Shown here piece after piece: positions 22,623-34,862 of a stretch of 64,000 nt of DNA. Position numbers and translations under genes: made by a program. The notes beneath the pieces were generated by a model. That model ran no database searches and was not told the DNA's origin. It worked only from the letters and a program-made list of their open reading frames with translations. Numbering within the stretch: position 1 is the stretch's first letter; each line of letters opens with the position of its first letter. Origin of the DNA: Cristatella mucedo (lineage: Eukaryota; Bryozoa; Phylactolaemata; Cristatellidae); the NCBI GenBank assembly GCA_009760855.2, contig WPIO01000021.1, forward strand, positions 64,001 through 128,000. The letters run 5' to 3'.

Positions 22623-25080
22623 AGGAACAAGCTGAAGCACGAACAATTTGAGCTAAGTTGAAGTTTTTTTAACGCACCAGCACCAACGTGCTGGAGTAAT
22701 TGAGAACCAAGCAGAAGCCACGCGAAATTTTCCGTGATTTTTTATTACCGTAAGTTATTGTAGACACAAGTGTTTCCTTCTTTGGTCCAGTGTTTTGTTT
22801 GGTTTAACTAAAGATTCATAACATTCTAATCTGACGGCGTTTGTTAAAAGCGCAGTTGCCTCTTGACCTCGATTGCCACGATCTTTTTCTTCCGTTCTTG
22901 GGGCCTGGGTTGCGCACCCACGAACGCTGACACTTGCAGCCCTTTGTCAGAGGAAAGCGCGAGTAATACCTTGGGAGTTCGCATCGCTCTAAAAGAAAGC
23001 CCTATTAAAACTTTTTCTCGTACTCAGTTTTACAATCAATTTCTTAAGTGCCGCGCCTAGGACCAGCAAATGACTTTAAATTACGTTTTACTCCCAGCAA
23101 AGCCAGCCTGTGCGATCGGTAACCAAGTTGAGCAGTGCTCGGAGCTAAGCAACGAAGCAGGTCTTCAAAAAGTCAGGCGACAAAGCTGGCTGTTCTGCAA
23201 ACTGTGCTTTCGTGCCTTGCTAGGTATTTAAGCACTGACTCATGAAATCGCACTAGAATAATTAGGTTAATAAGGTTATAAATGTCCTCGGCTGTCTACC
23301 GCATGTCCTGTCCTCCTCGGCTTCGGACTCCCAGATTGGCTTTATTTTGCTATAGATCAGCGGTCACATTTGCATGTCCACTTCCCTAAGTGCAACACGA
23401 GCATATATTAGGTTTTTGTATTAAGGGAAACATAAAAAGACGACGGGGAAAGAAGGCATGAGTAATTAAAAGTGTGTCGAAATAATTGGATTGATAATAA
23501 TAGGTGCAGAAATCTGAACTTTCCCGAGCAGGAGCCAAGCTTTAGAGTTACATCGACAAGATAGGGGGTTGCGTCATATTATTCACCATCTTATTGATTT
23601 CATGGCAATCCGTGCACTTTCATTAATAGCCTTGCCCTATCATTTTTATTACGTGTGTCAATATTACCATCAATTGTTAATCAAGCACTCAGAGCTGCTA
23701 AATGAATTTAAAACTCTTGCAGATCTAAATGGTTTGGGGTTAATTCCAATAATATGCACTTATTGCAGAAATGGCCCGAATGCTTGCAGAACAGTTGATC
23801 TCCAATGAGATATGTATATATTTTAATTCATGAAGAAACCATCCCTTGATACCTAAGCTAAACCCTCAAAAATTAATACCCTTGTGAAATCCTAGGTTAT
23901 AGAATAGATAGATCAAGGTTATCCTTGAAATTTAGTGATTTCCTGTTTAACAGTCCATCACTTGAGGATCGGCTGACAATTAAAGCCGTTCAGTTTTGAT
24001 CGGTTAGGGAGATCCTGGTCTACTTCACAACTTTCCATTTAAAGAATGTGATGTCAACACATTAAATTTGACGTGAACACATTAAACTGATTCGCTAGTT
24101 GCCTGCTGCAGCTGAATAGCATACTAGAGATTAGAGTGAACATAGGTTGATATGTTATGGTCTGTATTGGTTACTTCTTTAAGGATCCGACTGCTGCACA
24201 CTACTAGTCAATATATTTCTAATTGGCATGAACTTCTCACTTTCACCATTTTCAGGTGGTTTTTAGATTTTTTATCTGGCTGCCGAAAGGAAAAAATATG
24301 GTTCCCAACAAAATTTATAAATTCAAGTTACAAAATGTGTATGCATGCAATAAGCTGCTAGCTGAATACGATTACTACCTATAATTCTACATACCATCTA
24401 ATGCTTTCGTAAAACTGCTTTTAAAAGTCCGATATTTCTCTGTTAGAAAAGGAATACTCTTTGAATGGTCATGCAAACGTCCGTTCTCATATTGCTTATC
24501 GCTCACTATTATATTATCACTCAACCACTGACTTTTTCAAAATTTAAATAATATTCTTGGTGTAAGTGTCTTTCCGTAGAAGACCATGTCAGTCTGATAT
24601 TTCTTGTTCGAGATTATATTTATTAGGATGAGTTTTTAACTGGTTTATCAGTATTTTTAGACCACATACGAAATTAAGTTAACCAGTATCATTTAGATTC
24701 TTGCTGCCGTGGATTGGACCAATAATTACTCAAACTTGGTGCAACACTTATTTTAGCTGTTGTAAGCAACCTTTTAGTCTTGCATAGCTTACAACGAATT
24801 GCCTGCAATATGTTTAAGGTTAGGTACTAATTATTATCAATCAAGATGGTGGGGGCTCGTGGGCTTTAACATGTGTTAAACGTCTCAATATTGATTTGGA
24901 TCTCGTAGGGCGCTGCTAGCTGAATTATATGTATATACTAATTAAAGCGCGAAAGTCCGTCCTTCCGTCCATCACGCGACATGATGGCGCCCTTCCGTCA
25001 CGTGGAATGATTGCGAAGTAGTATCTTCCGTGAAGGAATTACTATGACTCAGAGAAGTGAGTTCACGGGTAGTGAGCTCT
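22623..25080. other. No recognisable gene
   Basis: AT-rich sequence with short frames only. No RT, transposase, tRNA or paired splice sites were recognised. A 5S-like string near 23130 was considered and rejected. Confidence 0.35.
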
Positions 25081-25081
25081 C

Positions 25082-25206
<125 letters not shown>

Positions 25207-25581
25207 CCTTTAATGTGAGCTCAGGATGCCATATATTTTAAATTCTTAAATATTTATGTCCTAATTCTAATACAGCGTTTAATCATGAGAGGTGGTTTCA
25301 GTCGAAGAGCAGTCTGACATATTACATGCGATAAGCTTTCCGAATTTCCATAAGTCATCAGCTTAGTTCTAAGTGTCTACCATAATTTTCAAGCACTTGT
25401 TTATATAGAGACCTGGAACTCTTGAAAATAAAACAATGATTTTTTGCCAGAAGATTCTAAAAATTTCGAATTTGATACCCAGTCGAATGTTTTCGTTACC
25501 AGCTATCTTGCTGACACAAAATTTCACAGCTTCTTCTGAGAAGTTGCATATTGTAGTTCAATATTCTCCAAACCACACGTA

Positions 25582-25892
25582 TGCGACAACACGTAGAACA
25601 CCGAAGTAGGTTCACAGAGACGTTTATTCACACGGACGTAGGAGTGGGCGAGTACACGACCGCCCTGCCCAGGTTCCTGTCTCAACTGCCTGGCCTCTTC
25701 AGCCCGTTACTAAACACTCACTCCATAAATTGCAACGGCCATAAGCCAACAGCAGCACCATAGACTACTCTGTACCATAAATAACTCTAGGCCATAAACT
25801 GGCCGTAGTAGGAATAAAAAGAAAATACATGCCATTGACCCATAAATTAAGAATACCGTTATTCAGCCACACACATAGCTTTATAACAGACA
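25582..25892 (-). mobile_element. Possible solo LTR
   Basis: On the minus strand the ~310-bp segment begins with TG (TGTGTCTG or TGTTATAAAG), has AATAAACGTC about 50 bp before its end and finishes TTGTCGCA, as LTRs do. It also contains six spaced TTTATGG-like motifs. I found no convincing target-site duplication, internal domain or second copy, so the call is tentative. Confidence 0.3.
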
Positions 25893-26424
25893 CAGTTTTT
25901 TGCAGCAAAAACAGTCATCTTACAACCACCAAAATTTGAGCTTGCATTTATAACTAGTTTATCTTTAACACGCGAATTTCGAAAAAATTGACCATTTTTT
26001 TTGGACCTACCCTCATTATTTCGGAGGCTACCCCGTTAATCCTCAATGGAGTACTATTTAATATATCTTCAAATCCAAAATAATGATAATTTAAAACATA
26101 TTTTAAATTTGGGGTTTCTTAAGGAACATGTGATGTTGACTAAATCGATTGATTAAATCATCCTCAATATCAGTATTATAAAAAACAGTAACATTTTCAA
26201 AGTATATTGCTTCCAAATTATTTTACCAAGTTTCGTCTATTTTAACTTTAAATGTCCAATATGTAATAAACGATAGTGTATTGCCTGTGTTCATTTCTAT
26301 GCTCGCAATTTTCACTACACGATCTCGATAATTGCACTTGAACTTGGTATTTTTGGCTGAATGATGCCAAACCATTTACGGAATTTGACAACTAAACACA
26401 CTTGTTACATGTGTATGTTATTCC

Positions 26425-26985
26425 GGGAATTTAACTTATTCTTCCAGGCTTTGGGAGCATACGGGCTAAATGCATGGTCTCCAAGGGATTTGAGGTTTGT
26501 ACGAGGTATTGGTAAACTGTCGGATTCCGAAAAGTGAATGGTACGATGCGTGGCCTGGTTGGGTAGTGGATCTGGGAGATAGGCTGGAGCCAAAGAAGGA
26601 AGTGATATAAAAGCGAGCGACAAAACCTTGAAGTCGATCCGTTGCTTGCCTGGCAGCCAGTGCAGGTCGGCGAGAAGAGGAGTAATGTGGCTACTGCGAC
26701 GCTCACGACAGACAAGCCTAGCTGTGGAGTTTTGAACCAGCTATAATCGCCTGATTGCACATGCTGGTGGGCCAGCAAGCAGTGAGTTACAGAAATCAAG
26801 ACGGGATGTCACAAATACATGGACCAACTTAGTTGTGGTATCCTTATCTAAACAAGCTCGAATTTTAGCAATGTTATGTAGCTGAAAGAAGGCAGATTTG
26901 ACTGTGAAACTAGAAAGTGTAAGTGTACTAGAAAGTGTAGAACAACTCGTCATTCTCTTAAAGTAGCTGAGCCTCACGAACTGCC
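26425..26985 (-). mobile_element. LINE family A fragment, 3'-truncated
   Basis: Minus-strand frames contain [40 protein letters not shown] and SLAPAYLPDPLPNQA, matching LINE A. It lacks the 3' UTR and hairpin tail that most copies keep, so the end was deleted. Confidence 0.8.
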
Positions 26986-27129
26986 GCCAGCAGTAACAAC
27001 GGCTAGATTTTTGGCAGCACACACACACTCCTTAATCACACATTCCTTTATCAAATAATGCTTATGGAGTGTTTTTTGTCCACGTGTGCTTGCACGTGCA
27101 TGTTTTTGCGTGCGTGCGTTTGTTAATTT

Positions 27130-27310
27130 ATCTCCACCTGTAACTCTGCTAAGCTACAAATACCAAGTGAATTACGCGGGAGAGTTTTCTAAAATGCACT
27201 CGAAGCCTAAGTGGTTTTTTGGGAGCGTGTTGCTACGTGAACCACCAGACTCGCTGATTCCGGCGCAAGCAAAGAGAGATGAGAAGCATTGTGAGCCAAG
27301 ACGGACGCGG
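27130..27310 (-). repeat. Interspersed repeat R3, diverged
   Basis: In plus orientation it reads TGTAACTCTGCTAAGC, GCGGGAGAGTTTTCTAAAAT, CGAAGCCTAAGTGG, CAAAGAGAGATGAGAAGC: the reverse complement of the R3 3' half. Confidence 0.55.
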
Positions 27311-27500
27311 AAGTCAGTAGCACAGAATATGCAGCTGTAAGTGATTTGAACTCCGGGAATATGGAACGTATCGAGTGGGTATTTTTCTTGCAGCCGCGGA
27401 ATGTTGAGGACGTATCGACCCCACTTGATAGCTGAATGTAACTTCCTCGGCGCTGGATGCCGTCACCGCTAGCCAATATCGATTACTAGCCAGTCGACTG

Positions 27501-27657
27501 CCGAGCTGGTTTGGTCTAGCGGTTAAGGTGCTCGCCCCGACTAAGGCCTGACTGAGGTCGTAGGCTCGAGCCCCGAGGCATATATGAAGCGCCTGAATAG
27601 AGATTAAGTTCTCTTGGGGCGCTATATAAATGAATTATATTATATATTATTATTACT
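27501..27657 (+). repeat. tRNA-derived SINE, family S1, well preserved
   Basis: The head is CCGAGCTGGTTTGGTCTAGC with A-box-like TGGTCTAGCGG and B-box-like GGCTCGAGCCC. The body GAAGCGCCTGAATAGAGATT leads into the tail TTCTCTTGGGGCGCTATATA and an ATTAT-rich end. The tail from GCGCC onward matches the LINE A 3' hairpin, suggesting LINE A mobilised it. Confidence 0.85.
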
Positions 27658-28437
27658 CTGCAAGGGCAGTCCGGCTCATAACACGACGATCGCGGACGTA
27701 ACGCCCTTGCCGACGATCTGCTGATGACCTTGAACCTGCCGGCCCTAAGCTTCCGGTTTGTAAGGCGTTCTGGGAGTCGATCGTCTTCGTTTAGCATTAT
27801 TTTCACCAAGTAAGTGTCGTTAGTTCAGCATCTTTTGTTGAGCTATTAATTTAGTGAAGCTAATAGTTTTCTCATATATCCGTGAGTTACATTTCAGTGT
27901 AGTGAATCAGTCGTGTGCTCTAGAGAGGTTGTAATTGCTGTATCCGAGATACACTGTTCTGTGCTATATAGTGCGTGCTTTGCTGTTATGGGCTGTATTG
28001 TGCTACGCTATGCCTTTCTCACCAATTGACTTCGAAAGATATTGACTTATGACTAAATGTAAGATGAAGCCATATCTTAGCACATTATGTCGACCGGGCT
28101 CCCAATGGTTGTCAGTTTGTTTTCAGATTGCAGCAGCTAGGTGGCGGGATGGTGTCAGTTGCTGATTGGACTGACTTTAACTCATAGCTTCATTAGTTCG
28201 TTTTCCCTTTTTTGTGCTTGTTTGTGTGTGTGCCTGTTTTTGTGTGAGGTGTGTTTGTGTATTCATTAGAAGTCGATTCTAGATGTTTGTTCAAATAAAG
28301 ACTAATAATAATAATAATAATAATGCTAACAATTGCTCTTTTGTCTAGCGCCATAAAAGAATGTAATCGCTGTCCAGGCGCTGTGCAACTGGCTGCAAGA
28401 GAATCAGTACCTAAGTGGCATGACGGGTATAATCCTG

Positions 28438-28548
28438 CTAAATATAATTCATTTGAATAGCGCTATGGCAGAACTCTATTTAGGCTTCATACTTGCCACG
28501 AGACTCGAGCCCACGACATCGGTCATCTGTTACATTCACCTTTACCTT
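28438..28548 (-). repeat. SINE S1, degenerate
   Basis: In plus orientation it reads ATATAATTCATTTGAATAGC, GCTATGGCAGA, then GACTCGAGCCCACGACATCG, matching the reverse complement of the S1 tail and B-box region with many changes. Confidence 0.5.
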
Positions 28549-28619
28549 GGTCCGGACGCAAGCTAGTCGGCATGCTTAGGCCAGCATGCTAAAACAAACG
28601 TGAGGACGGTCGCGGCCAC

Positions 28620-29860
28620 CGGTTATTAAGATCTATGGCAAGTAGCATGCACTGGATTTTGCATAGGTAGGCACGCAAAGCAGACCTGAACGAAAAACAA
28701 CAAGTTTGCCGAGCAAGGGGAAGCTGGCAGGAGTGGGTTCATCATTAGCTCAGACCTAAAGTATGCAAGGTCTGTAGAGAATGCGACCATACTCGGAAGT
28801 GAGTTCCACACTTTTTTGCATACGAGCTGAAGGTTCGGTCACCAACGGATTTTAGTTTAGTGCAGGGGACGGCGAGATGACTAGATGCTTGCATATGTGA
28901 GAGCACACTGGCCGAGCAAGAAGGTGAAATAGGTATGCTGTTGCGAGTAAAGTGACCTGTAAGCCAGACCGAGCATCTTGAAATCGAGTTAATGTTTGAT
29001 AAGGAGCTAGTGAAGGTCAGACAGAAGTGGTTTGATGTGGATGCTATGCCGTTGACTACTTGTCACCAGAGCTGCTGCTGAGTTATCCACCAATTGCAGT
29101 CGGTTATGGGCACGGGCACGACCGGGAGTCCTAAATACAGGGAGATGTAATCTAGATACGATGTCACAAACTCTAGAACCAGTTTGTCTTTCATACTCTA
29201 ACCTAAGCAGGTTCTGGTTTTGGCCATGTACCTTAGCTGAAAGCCGGCTTACTATGTGCTCATGCAATGACAAATTGTTGTGGCTCTAGGTTTGCTCATT
29301 ACTATTAGGGTGGTTTTATCGTTGTTTAGCTAAAAAAGGTGTGGCCATCCGATTAGGAATGTTGTCGATTCAGGCAGTTGTTTATTGAATTAAGACAGTA
29401 GGATGATGAACAAGGCAAAGATGGATTGAAGGAAAAATAGAGCTGGGCGTCATCAGCATAGAAGTGCTAGCCAAAACTGTGTTAGGCTATGACATTTTTA
29501 GAGGGAAAAGTATAGATAGTAAAAAGTAGAAGGTCTAAGACCACCCCTTGAGGTACCCCATATTTTGTATGTTCCCTAGACGACCGACAGCCATCATCAC
29601 ATAAAATCTGACATCTCTCACTCAGGTATGACCTAACTCAGTTTAGCACTGAGTGAGTGATATTTGGAGTATGGGTATGTGGAGAGATGCTTTAGCAGGA
29701 TCTGATAGTCAATAGTGCCAAGTGCTGCCGATAGGTCTGTGAGAACTAGCAGAGAAACCCTACCCAGGTCAGCATTGCTCAGGTCACTCTAGACCCGGAG
29801 CTGAGCAGTTGCTGTGGAATGGTTAGCTTCTTTGTGCAGTGAAGACCTTCAACGTAAGAT
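28620..29860 (-). mobile_element. Non-LTR retrotransposon fragment, family C
   Basis: Minus-strand frames hold LLVLTDLSAALGTIDYQIL (fingers/palm), a GVPQG-like block, the catalytic HFYADDAQLYFSFNPSLP near 29450, then NSAAALVTSSQRHSIHIKPL and WNSLPSM. It is related to LINE A but clearly diverged, with many frame breaks. It covers more of the RT domain than most A copies and lacks an identifiable endonuclease. Confidence 0.7.
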
Positions 29861-30243
29861 CAGTGTTACCGCCACATTTGTTCACATGTATTTTAGGCCA
29901 CATGCTGTTTGTAAATTGTGATGCCTCATCATTTGAACCCATTACTATTTCTATAGTTTTGCTCGCAAGCCAGACCAAAGCTCTTATAGTGTCGTGATTG
30001 CTGACCGGCTCTGTTGCTTTCCTCTTTTCTCTTTAATTAGTTCGACCTCGAGAATGTATGTTTGTATATTCTTTGTCTACGAATAGTGCTTTCTTCCTGA
30101 TGTCGTGACAAGTTCGAGTTAGCTCAGAGCATTCAGCAATGCTATCCTGTTTATTCAAGCATCCATTGGATGATGGCAGTCAGGCCTTGTTTATTTGATG
30201 GCTTATGCCCAGAAGCACACCTAAAACGTGTGCACACAGAGAC

Positions 30244-30695
<452 letters not shown>

Positions 30696-30963
30696 ACCAG
30701 ATAAAGACGTACATGCATTGGATGCGCACTTAAGGGTTTGCATATTATATGACCATGCTCACCTTACGAGTTCATGCTCACCTTATGAGTTTGTGTCACT
30801 GCTTTTTGCAACAAGTTCGGCCAGTCTGACTCCGAGCAGGCGGGTTGCTGCTTCTGGGTAATGTTGCACTTAGAAATACCGATTGGCCCAGTTGCTGCTT
30901 ATGCAACTTGGCTTCTCCAGGAATGAACCGGTTGTTCGTAGGCCTGATTAGGATGGGCTGAAC

Positions 30964-30977
30964 CCCCCCCCCCCCGG
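30964..30977 (+). repeat. Poly(C) run
   Basis: About 12-14 consecutive C residues. Its length is likely to be unstable or mis-assembled. Confidence 0.8.
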
Positions 30978-31489
30978 GACCGTTCCAGATGGAATAGCAG
31001 TCGTATTCCCATTAGATGTCCCTAGAGTCTCGTAAGGACAATGTGTATCTCCTTAGAAAATTTCTGTGTAAGGCAATAGCTGTTGGCATGGGTAGCCAAA
31101 GCTCATCAGGAAATAATGCCTATAACCTACTATATAAAACTGCTTGCGCCAACTATCTAGAACCCAGAGAAGTTAGCTTAAACAGCACTAATCCTTTGAA
31201 CCAAGGTAATGTGCCTTTTGGTAGACCAATTTTTTTTCAATGCGTAGGATCCGGAAAATGGCTCGTGTGGGTAGGAGTGTCCTTCAGTTGGAGTTACTAC
31301 AATAGAAAGTAAAGGAAGACTGCAGGAGACCTAAGCTTAGTTTGTAAAACATAATGCTGGTGTTCGATATTTAGGCGTCATGACTTGGACAAGTGAGAAT
31401 CCAATGGATTAATAATATTTTGCCATTTGTTACAGTGTGACGATCTCTATTGCTGTCTTGTCTGCACCAGCAATCGCCTGCTTCTAAGC

Positions 31490-31948
31490 ATGTTATTCAC
31501 GATCGCCGAAGTCAACAAGCTCGTAGGTGCCACACCGTTTGAGCTATTCACCTCAGTCACTTGCCTTCTCGTGTCATCCATATTGTTTGTGGTTCGTGCA
31601 GAAAATGTGGCTGCTGGCAATGTTTCCAGCCTACGATGGATGGATGTATTCTTGCCGATGCTGATTGGCGATGGCATCAACTTGTATTTTTCTACGATTG
31701 TTCTTATCCGGAGGCTGAGAGTATCCGAGCGACCTCTATATGCCAAGGTGGTCACGAGGTACCTATGGAGTGGCTTCACGGTCGGTGTGTTCTTTGCTGT
31801 AAAGCTGCTCATATGCAACCGCCTGACAGGGCAGATAACTATCCCATACTCAGAGCTATTTACGCCTGCATACTTCTGGTTCAGCTTCTTGCTTATCAAC
31901 TACTGTGCCTCATGTCCGAGGCAACGCAACGGCCGCAGTGACAGGTAG
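31490..31948 (+). CDS. TMEM203: Transmembrane protein 203 orthologue
   Basis: A single-exon 152-aa four-pass membrane protein. The frame is open further upstream, but similarity to TMEM203 begins at MLFTIAEVNKLVG, so the ATG at 31490 was chosen. Recognisable family blocks are the N-terminal ELxxxxGxxxFExF-like region, WMDVFLPMLIGDGINLYFST (family: WxxVFxPxxxxDGxxxYFxT) and the Leu-Cys segment LLICNRL. Predicted membrane spans lie at about 16-36, 51-73, 92-108 and 124-140. Vertebrate TMEM203 is about 136 aa; here the extra residues are in the first loop and in a polar tail ending NGRSDR. From the literature on the family, it is an ER protein that influences calcium stores and binds STING. The last codons lie in a 199-bp tandem duplication. 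A possible upstream 5' UTR intron could end at TTTGTTACAG or TCTGCACCAG, but this is unproven. Confidence 0.85.
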   Translation: MLFTIAEVNKLVGATPFELFTSVTCLLVSSILFVVRAENVAAGNVSSLRWMDVFLPMLIGDGINLYFSTIVLIRRLRVSERPLYAKVVTRYLWSGFTVGVFFAVKLLICNRLTGQITIPYSELFTPAYFWFSFLLINYCASCPRQRNGRSDR

Positions 31949-32340
31949 CAACATGTCACTAGCTACCTGCCGATTCAACCGTCTTTGAGGATGTGGCATC
32001 TAACCATCAGCTCTCATCTACACCTGCATTTGAGACATAGATGTCATTGAAGACTTGGACATGCTGTGTCAAACGTGACTGTCTTCTGAATGGATGGCAT
32101 AGCCAACGTTAGTCCAGACACGTGGCAGATTTTGGTTGTCTAGGTAGCAACATGTCACTAGCTACCTGCCGATTCAACCGTCTTTGAGGATGTGGCATCT
32201 AACCATCAGTTCTCATCTACACCTGCATGTGAGACATAGATGTCATTGAAGACTTGGACATGCTGTGTCAAACGTGGCTGTCTTCTGAATGGATGGCATA
32301 GCCAACGTTAGTCCAGACACGTGGCAGATTTTGGTTGTCT
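31943..32340 (+). repeat. Tandem duplication 2 x 199 bp overlapping the TMEM203 stop
   Basis: Units 31943-32141 and 32142-32340 both begin AGGTAGCAACATGTCACTAG and end TTTTGGTTGTCT. I count only about three mismatches. The first unit starts inside the third codon from the end of TMEM203, so the second copy repeats the TAG and early 3' UTR. Confidence 0.95.
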
Positions 32341-33040
32341 TGACCTTAAAATTGTGATATTTGCACAGATGCTGCTTTTCAGGCTTTTATGCAATTGAAA
32401 ACCATGTGGTGGCCTGACTGCCTTGTATGATTGCATGTTTGGTTGCCCTCATGATTCTTATGGTACTTTTTACTTCACACTAATGGCTCTAGATTGCTTG
32501 GACCCTGACAACAGCCTACAAGCATGTTCAGACGGTCGGTCTGTCTGCTCCGACTCTTTCAACATGGATATATTACATCATTTTTTATTTTCTAGGCAAA
32601 TCTCCACCGAATTAGACAGTTAGTAGCATGGGCATAACAAGCATAACCCTTTTCCCTTGTGCTCGCCTTTAGCTTATATGGTGTTCATTGAAGCTATATG
32701 GTGCTATTGCCCTTTAAAATCCAGGTAGACCTTTAGTATCTTTTAGGCGCAAAAACCAATGTCGACGTTCTTGAATGTCGTAATCGTAACAGAGCCTCTG
32801 AAGATAAATGCTTGAAACTTCTGGCTAGGTTACCATACCCTAGATTTCCAGGTTTCACATGTTGGTAACTTTCAGTCGACTGCCCAAGTGGTTAGGGGCT
32901 TCTCACTGTTCCTTGCTTGTGTCGCTTAGCCATTTTTCTGTCAGTGATTCGAACTAGTCGAAATCTTTTTGTTGAGCTTTGCGAATACAGAATATCGGTT
33001 ATAATCTAGCTGATCTAGCTAGCCGCCTTTTCAAAGGTAA
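32341..33040. other. Putative TMEM203 3' flank, no separate gene seen
   Basis: AT-rich, with only short frames, lying downstream of TMEM203. It may include the end of its 3' UTR; no nearby AATAAA is convincing. Confidence 0.3.
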
Positions 33041-33084
33041 GTTTGGTGCATAGTGATACCATAAGAGCTTAGCCTCTCTATCTT

Positions 33085-34020
33085 TTGCTTGGCTGGCTAA
33101 TCTTTCATTTTAGTAATGCATTCCATTTTTTGTAATCAAGTTGGACTCTCGTTCACGGCAGCCTCAGCTTTGGCGAGCAGCATGTTTTCGAGATCTGTGA
33201 CCAGCACATCTAATATTTCCGAACGTTGAAAGGCTAGGCAGGGCCTTTAACAGCTCTCTTTCTTTCAGATATTTGAGTCTCACGAAAGCGTCATTTGATT
33301 CTGGTGTTTCTATGTCTTGAGCATAGAGACCGACAGTTTAAAGCTGCAGAAGCATGTTCGCCTTCTGTAGCGTCCTGATGGCTACCTGATGGCTTACTCT
33401 CCCCGAGAGCCCAGCAGACTTTCGGAAGCTACGAAAATGCTTATCTTCACATTTCAACTTTTAGTAGCACATGCTCTTTCTCTGCAGTTCCGTACTAATG
33501 CACCAGTACAAAGCTGTTCAGAGATGCTGCATATGTCACGACACTTCCTTTAGCTTGCTTTTGTATAAATTCTCCCAATGCCCGGATGTTTGTTTCGTGG
33601 AATATAGACTTTTAAGTGCTGGATTCTAATAATGCTGGTTGCACGAGTTGTCAAGTCGAAATTGAAGCTAATTTTGACAGTGGAGCGGTCAACAATGTCC
33701 ACGAGGTACTTGGGGAACGACAGCGACAACATAGTGCTTCATGAATGCATTATTTAGTCGGCACGATGTCCTTATCGGCTAGTAATGCAATATGAAACAC
33801 TCTTTTGCAGCAAAAGCTTGGGAGGGGCTATTCCAATAAAGAAGTCAGTGGAAAATCTTTCGTCAAATAAGCCAAGGTCTGCATGAGCTCTAGGATGCAT
33901 TTGGCTTCCTTTTCTTGCCTGCTACGCATAAGTTATCTGTATGCAAGCTGGACCACAGCCAGCTGGTGTAAAATGTCCAAAGCATGCAGCTGTAGCTTTT
34001 TATGTAATCAACTGAAAGCT
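33085..34020 (-). pseudogene. Degraded coding segments of an unidentified gene
   Basis: Three minus-strand stretches read as protein but are broken. Near 33850-34000 the reading is KKLQLHALDILHQLAVVQLA, an in-frame TAA, then SRQEKEAKCILELMQTLAYL and a stop. Near 33470-33630 it is SIFHETNIRALGEFIQKQAK with a later stop. Near 33140-33420 it is SAGLSGRVSHQVAIRTLQKA, a TAA, GLYAQDIETPESNDAFVRLK, a frameshift, then SEILDVLVTDLENMLLAKAE. The amphipathic Leu-rich helices suggest an alpha-helical repeat protein. It follows the two clean exons at 34.06-34.54 kb. I do not recognise the family. Confidence 0.4.
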
Positions 34021-34063
34021 GCTCATCAAACGCTTAACAAAGCTGTGCCGACTTCAGACTTAC

Positions 34064-34278
34064 CACATCCTGTCATCCATACATGGCAAAGAGTTTCATA
34101 AAATTCGATCATTTTAATTACTAATAGACTTTCCTTATGGGTCTTATAATAACGACCGAGTATTTTATAGATCTCTTGAAGCAGTACATATATTTTCATT
34201 TGCTGTAATAAGGTTAAGCAATCACAGACCCTTTCGATTTTCTCTGAACTAAATTCCTGGAGGATTTCTGTGAACAAT
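34064..34278 (-). CDS. Exon of an unidentified helical protein gene (probably decaying)
   Basis: The acceptor is CTTTCAAG and the donor GTAAGTCTG. The reading frame is LFTEILQEFSSEKIERVCDC ... QEIYKILGRYYKTHKESLLV ... EFYETLCHVWMTGC. Phase 2 in and phase 1 out agrees with the preceding exon's phase 2. Composition is coding-like (Leu, Glu, Lys, Tyr in amphipathic pattern). Because the downstream part carries frameshifts and stops, the locus may be a pseudogene or gene fragment. It converges on TMEM203. Confidence 0.5.
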
Positions 34279-34383
34279 CTTGAAAGCTTTACATCATATA
34301 CTTACTGCTAACTTTTGGCGATATAGCATATCGTCATACTATCAAAATTATGTTCTAGCCCATAGCTCACGCATGGTCCTCAC

Positions 34384-34542
34384 ATACAATCTTCAGTTTC
34401 GCTCATAAGTGCAACGTAATTTGTAATGCTTGCTGATGCATACGTCTTTGAATCAGGTTGCAGTAGCACTTTCGCTTTAAGCGATCCTCCTACTTTAGGT
34501 CCACCAATGTCTTGGATACCCACTAAAATGACTTTATAAAAG
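34384..34542 (-). CDS. Exon of an unidentified helical protein gene (probably decaying)
   Basis: The acceptor is TTTTTCACATACAG and the donor GTGAGGACC. The frame FYKVILVGIQDIGGPKVGGS ... KTYASASITNYVALMSETED is uninterrupted and joins the next exon in phase (split codon gives Ile). An alternative donor GTATGT a few bases upstream would create a stop at the junction and was not preferred. Upstream exons beyond 34.6 kb were not identified. Confidence 0.5.
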
Positions 34543-34760
34543 CTGTATGTGAAAAATTCCTTTTTATTCCGATTGACTTTTGATCCTAGGATTAAACACA
34601 AGTAGACAAAAAGTAAGCAGAAATGCAGATTAGCGCTCGAAGTCTGGAAACTCTTACCACTGTAGACCAGCCAGATTATTATGGCAACGCTGGTGTCCTT
34701 AAAGCTTAGGTAAAGGCAGCCAGTGGATACACCTCATATGTATACGCCTATGTGTAACTT

Positions 34761-34862
34761 AATGTAATGTAATGCGATGTATCTCAGTCCGATCTCCATG
34801 AAGCCACAGAGACTATGTGGGTGTTAAGCAGGAGAGTTGTGTATAGCTCACTCACTTAAGTG
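34761..34862 (-). repeat. Interspersed repeat R3, 3' end fragment
   Basis: It begins with AATGTAATGTAATGCGATGT (the tail in reverse), then CCACAGAGACTATGTGGGTG and GCAGGAGAGTTGTGTATAGC. Confidence 0.75.

Noticed and set aside
23110-23165. String resembling the 5S rRNA internal promoter (GCTCGGAGCTAAGCAACGAA)
   Set aside because: Only a short partial resemblance; the rest of a 5S gene and a terminator are absent.
27501-27590. Possible functional tRNA gene
   Set aside because: The A/B-box head belongs to SINE S1, continues into a SINE body and LINE-like tail, and lacks a clean cloverleaf.
31016-31312. 98-codon plus frame just upstream of TMEM203
   Set aside because: No recognisable domain, no splice link and no support for a separate small gene; it may lie in the promoter or 5' UTR.
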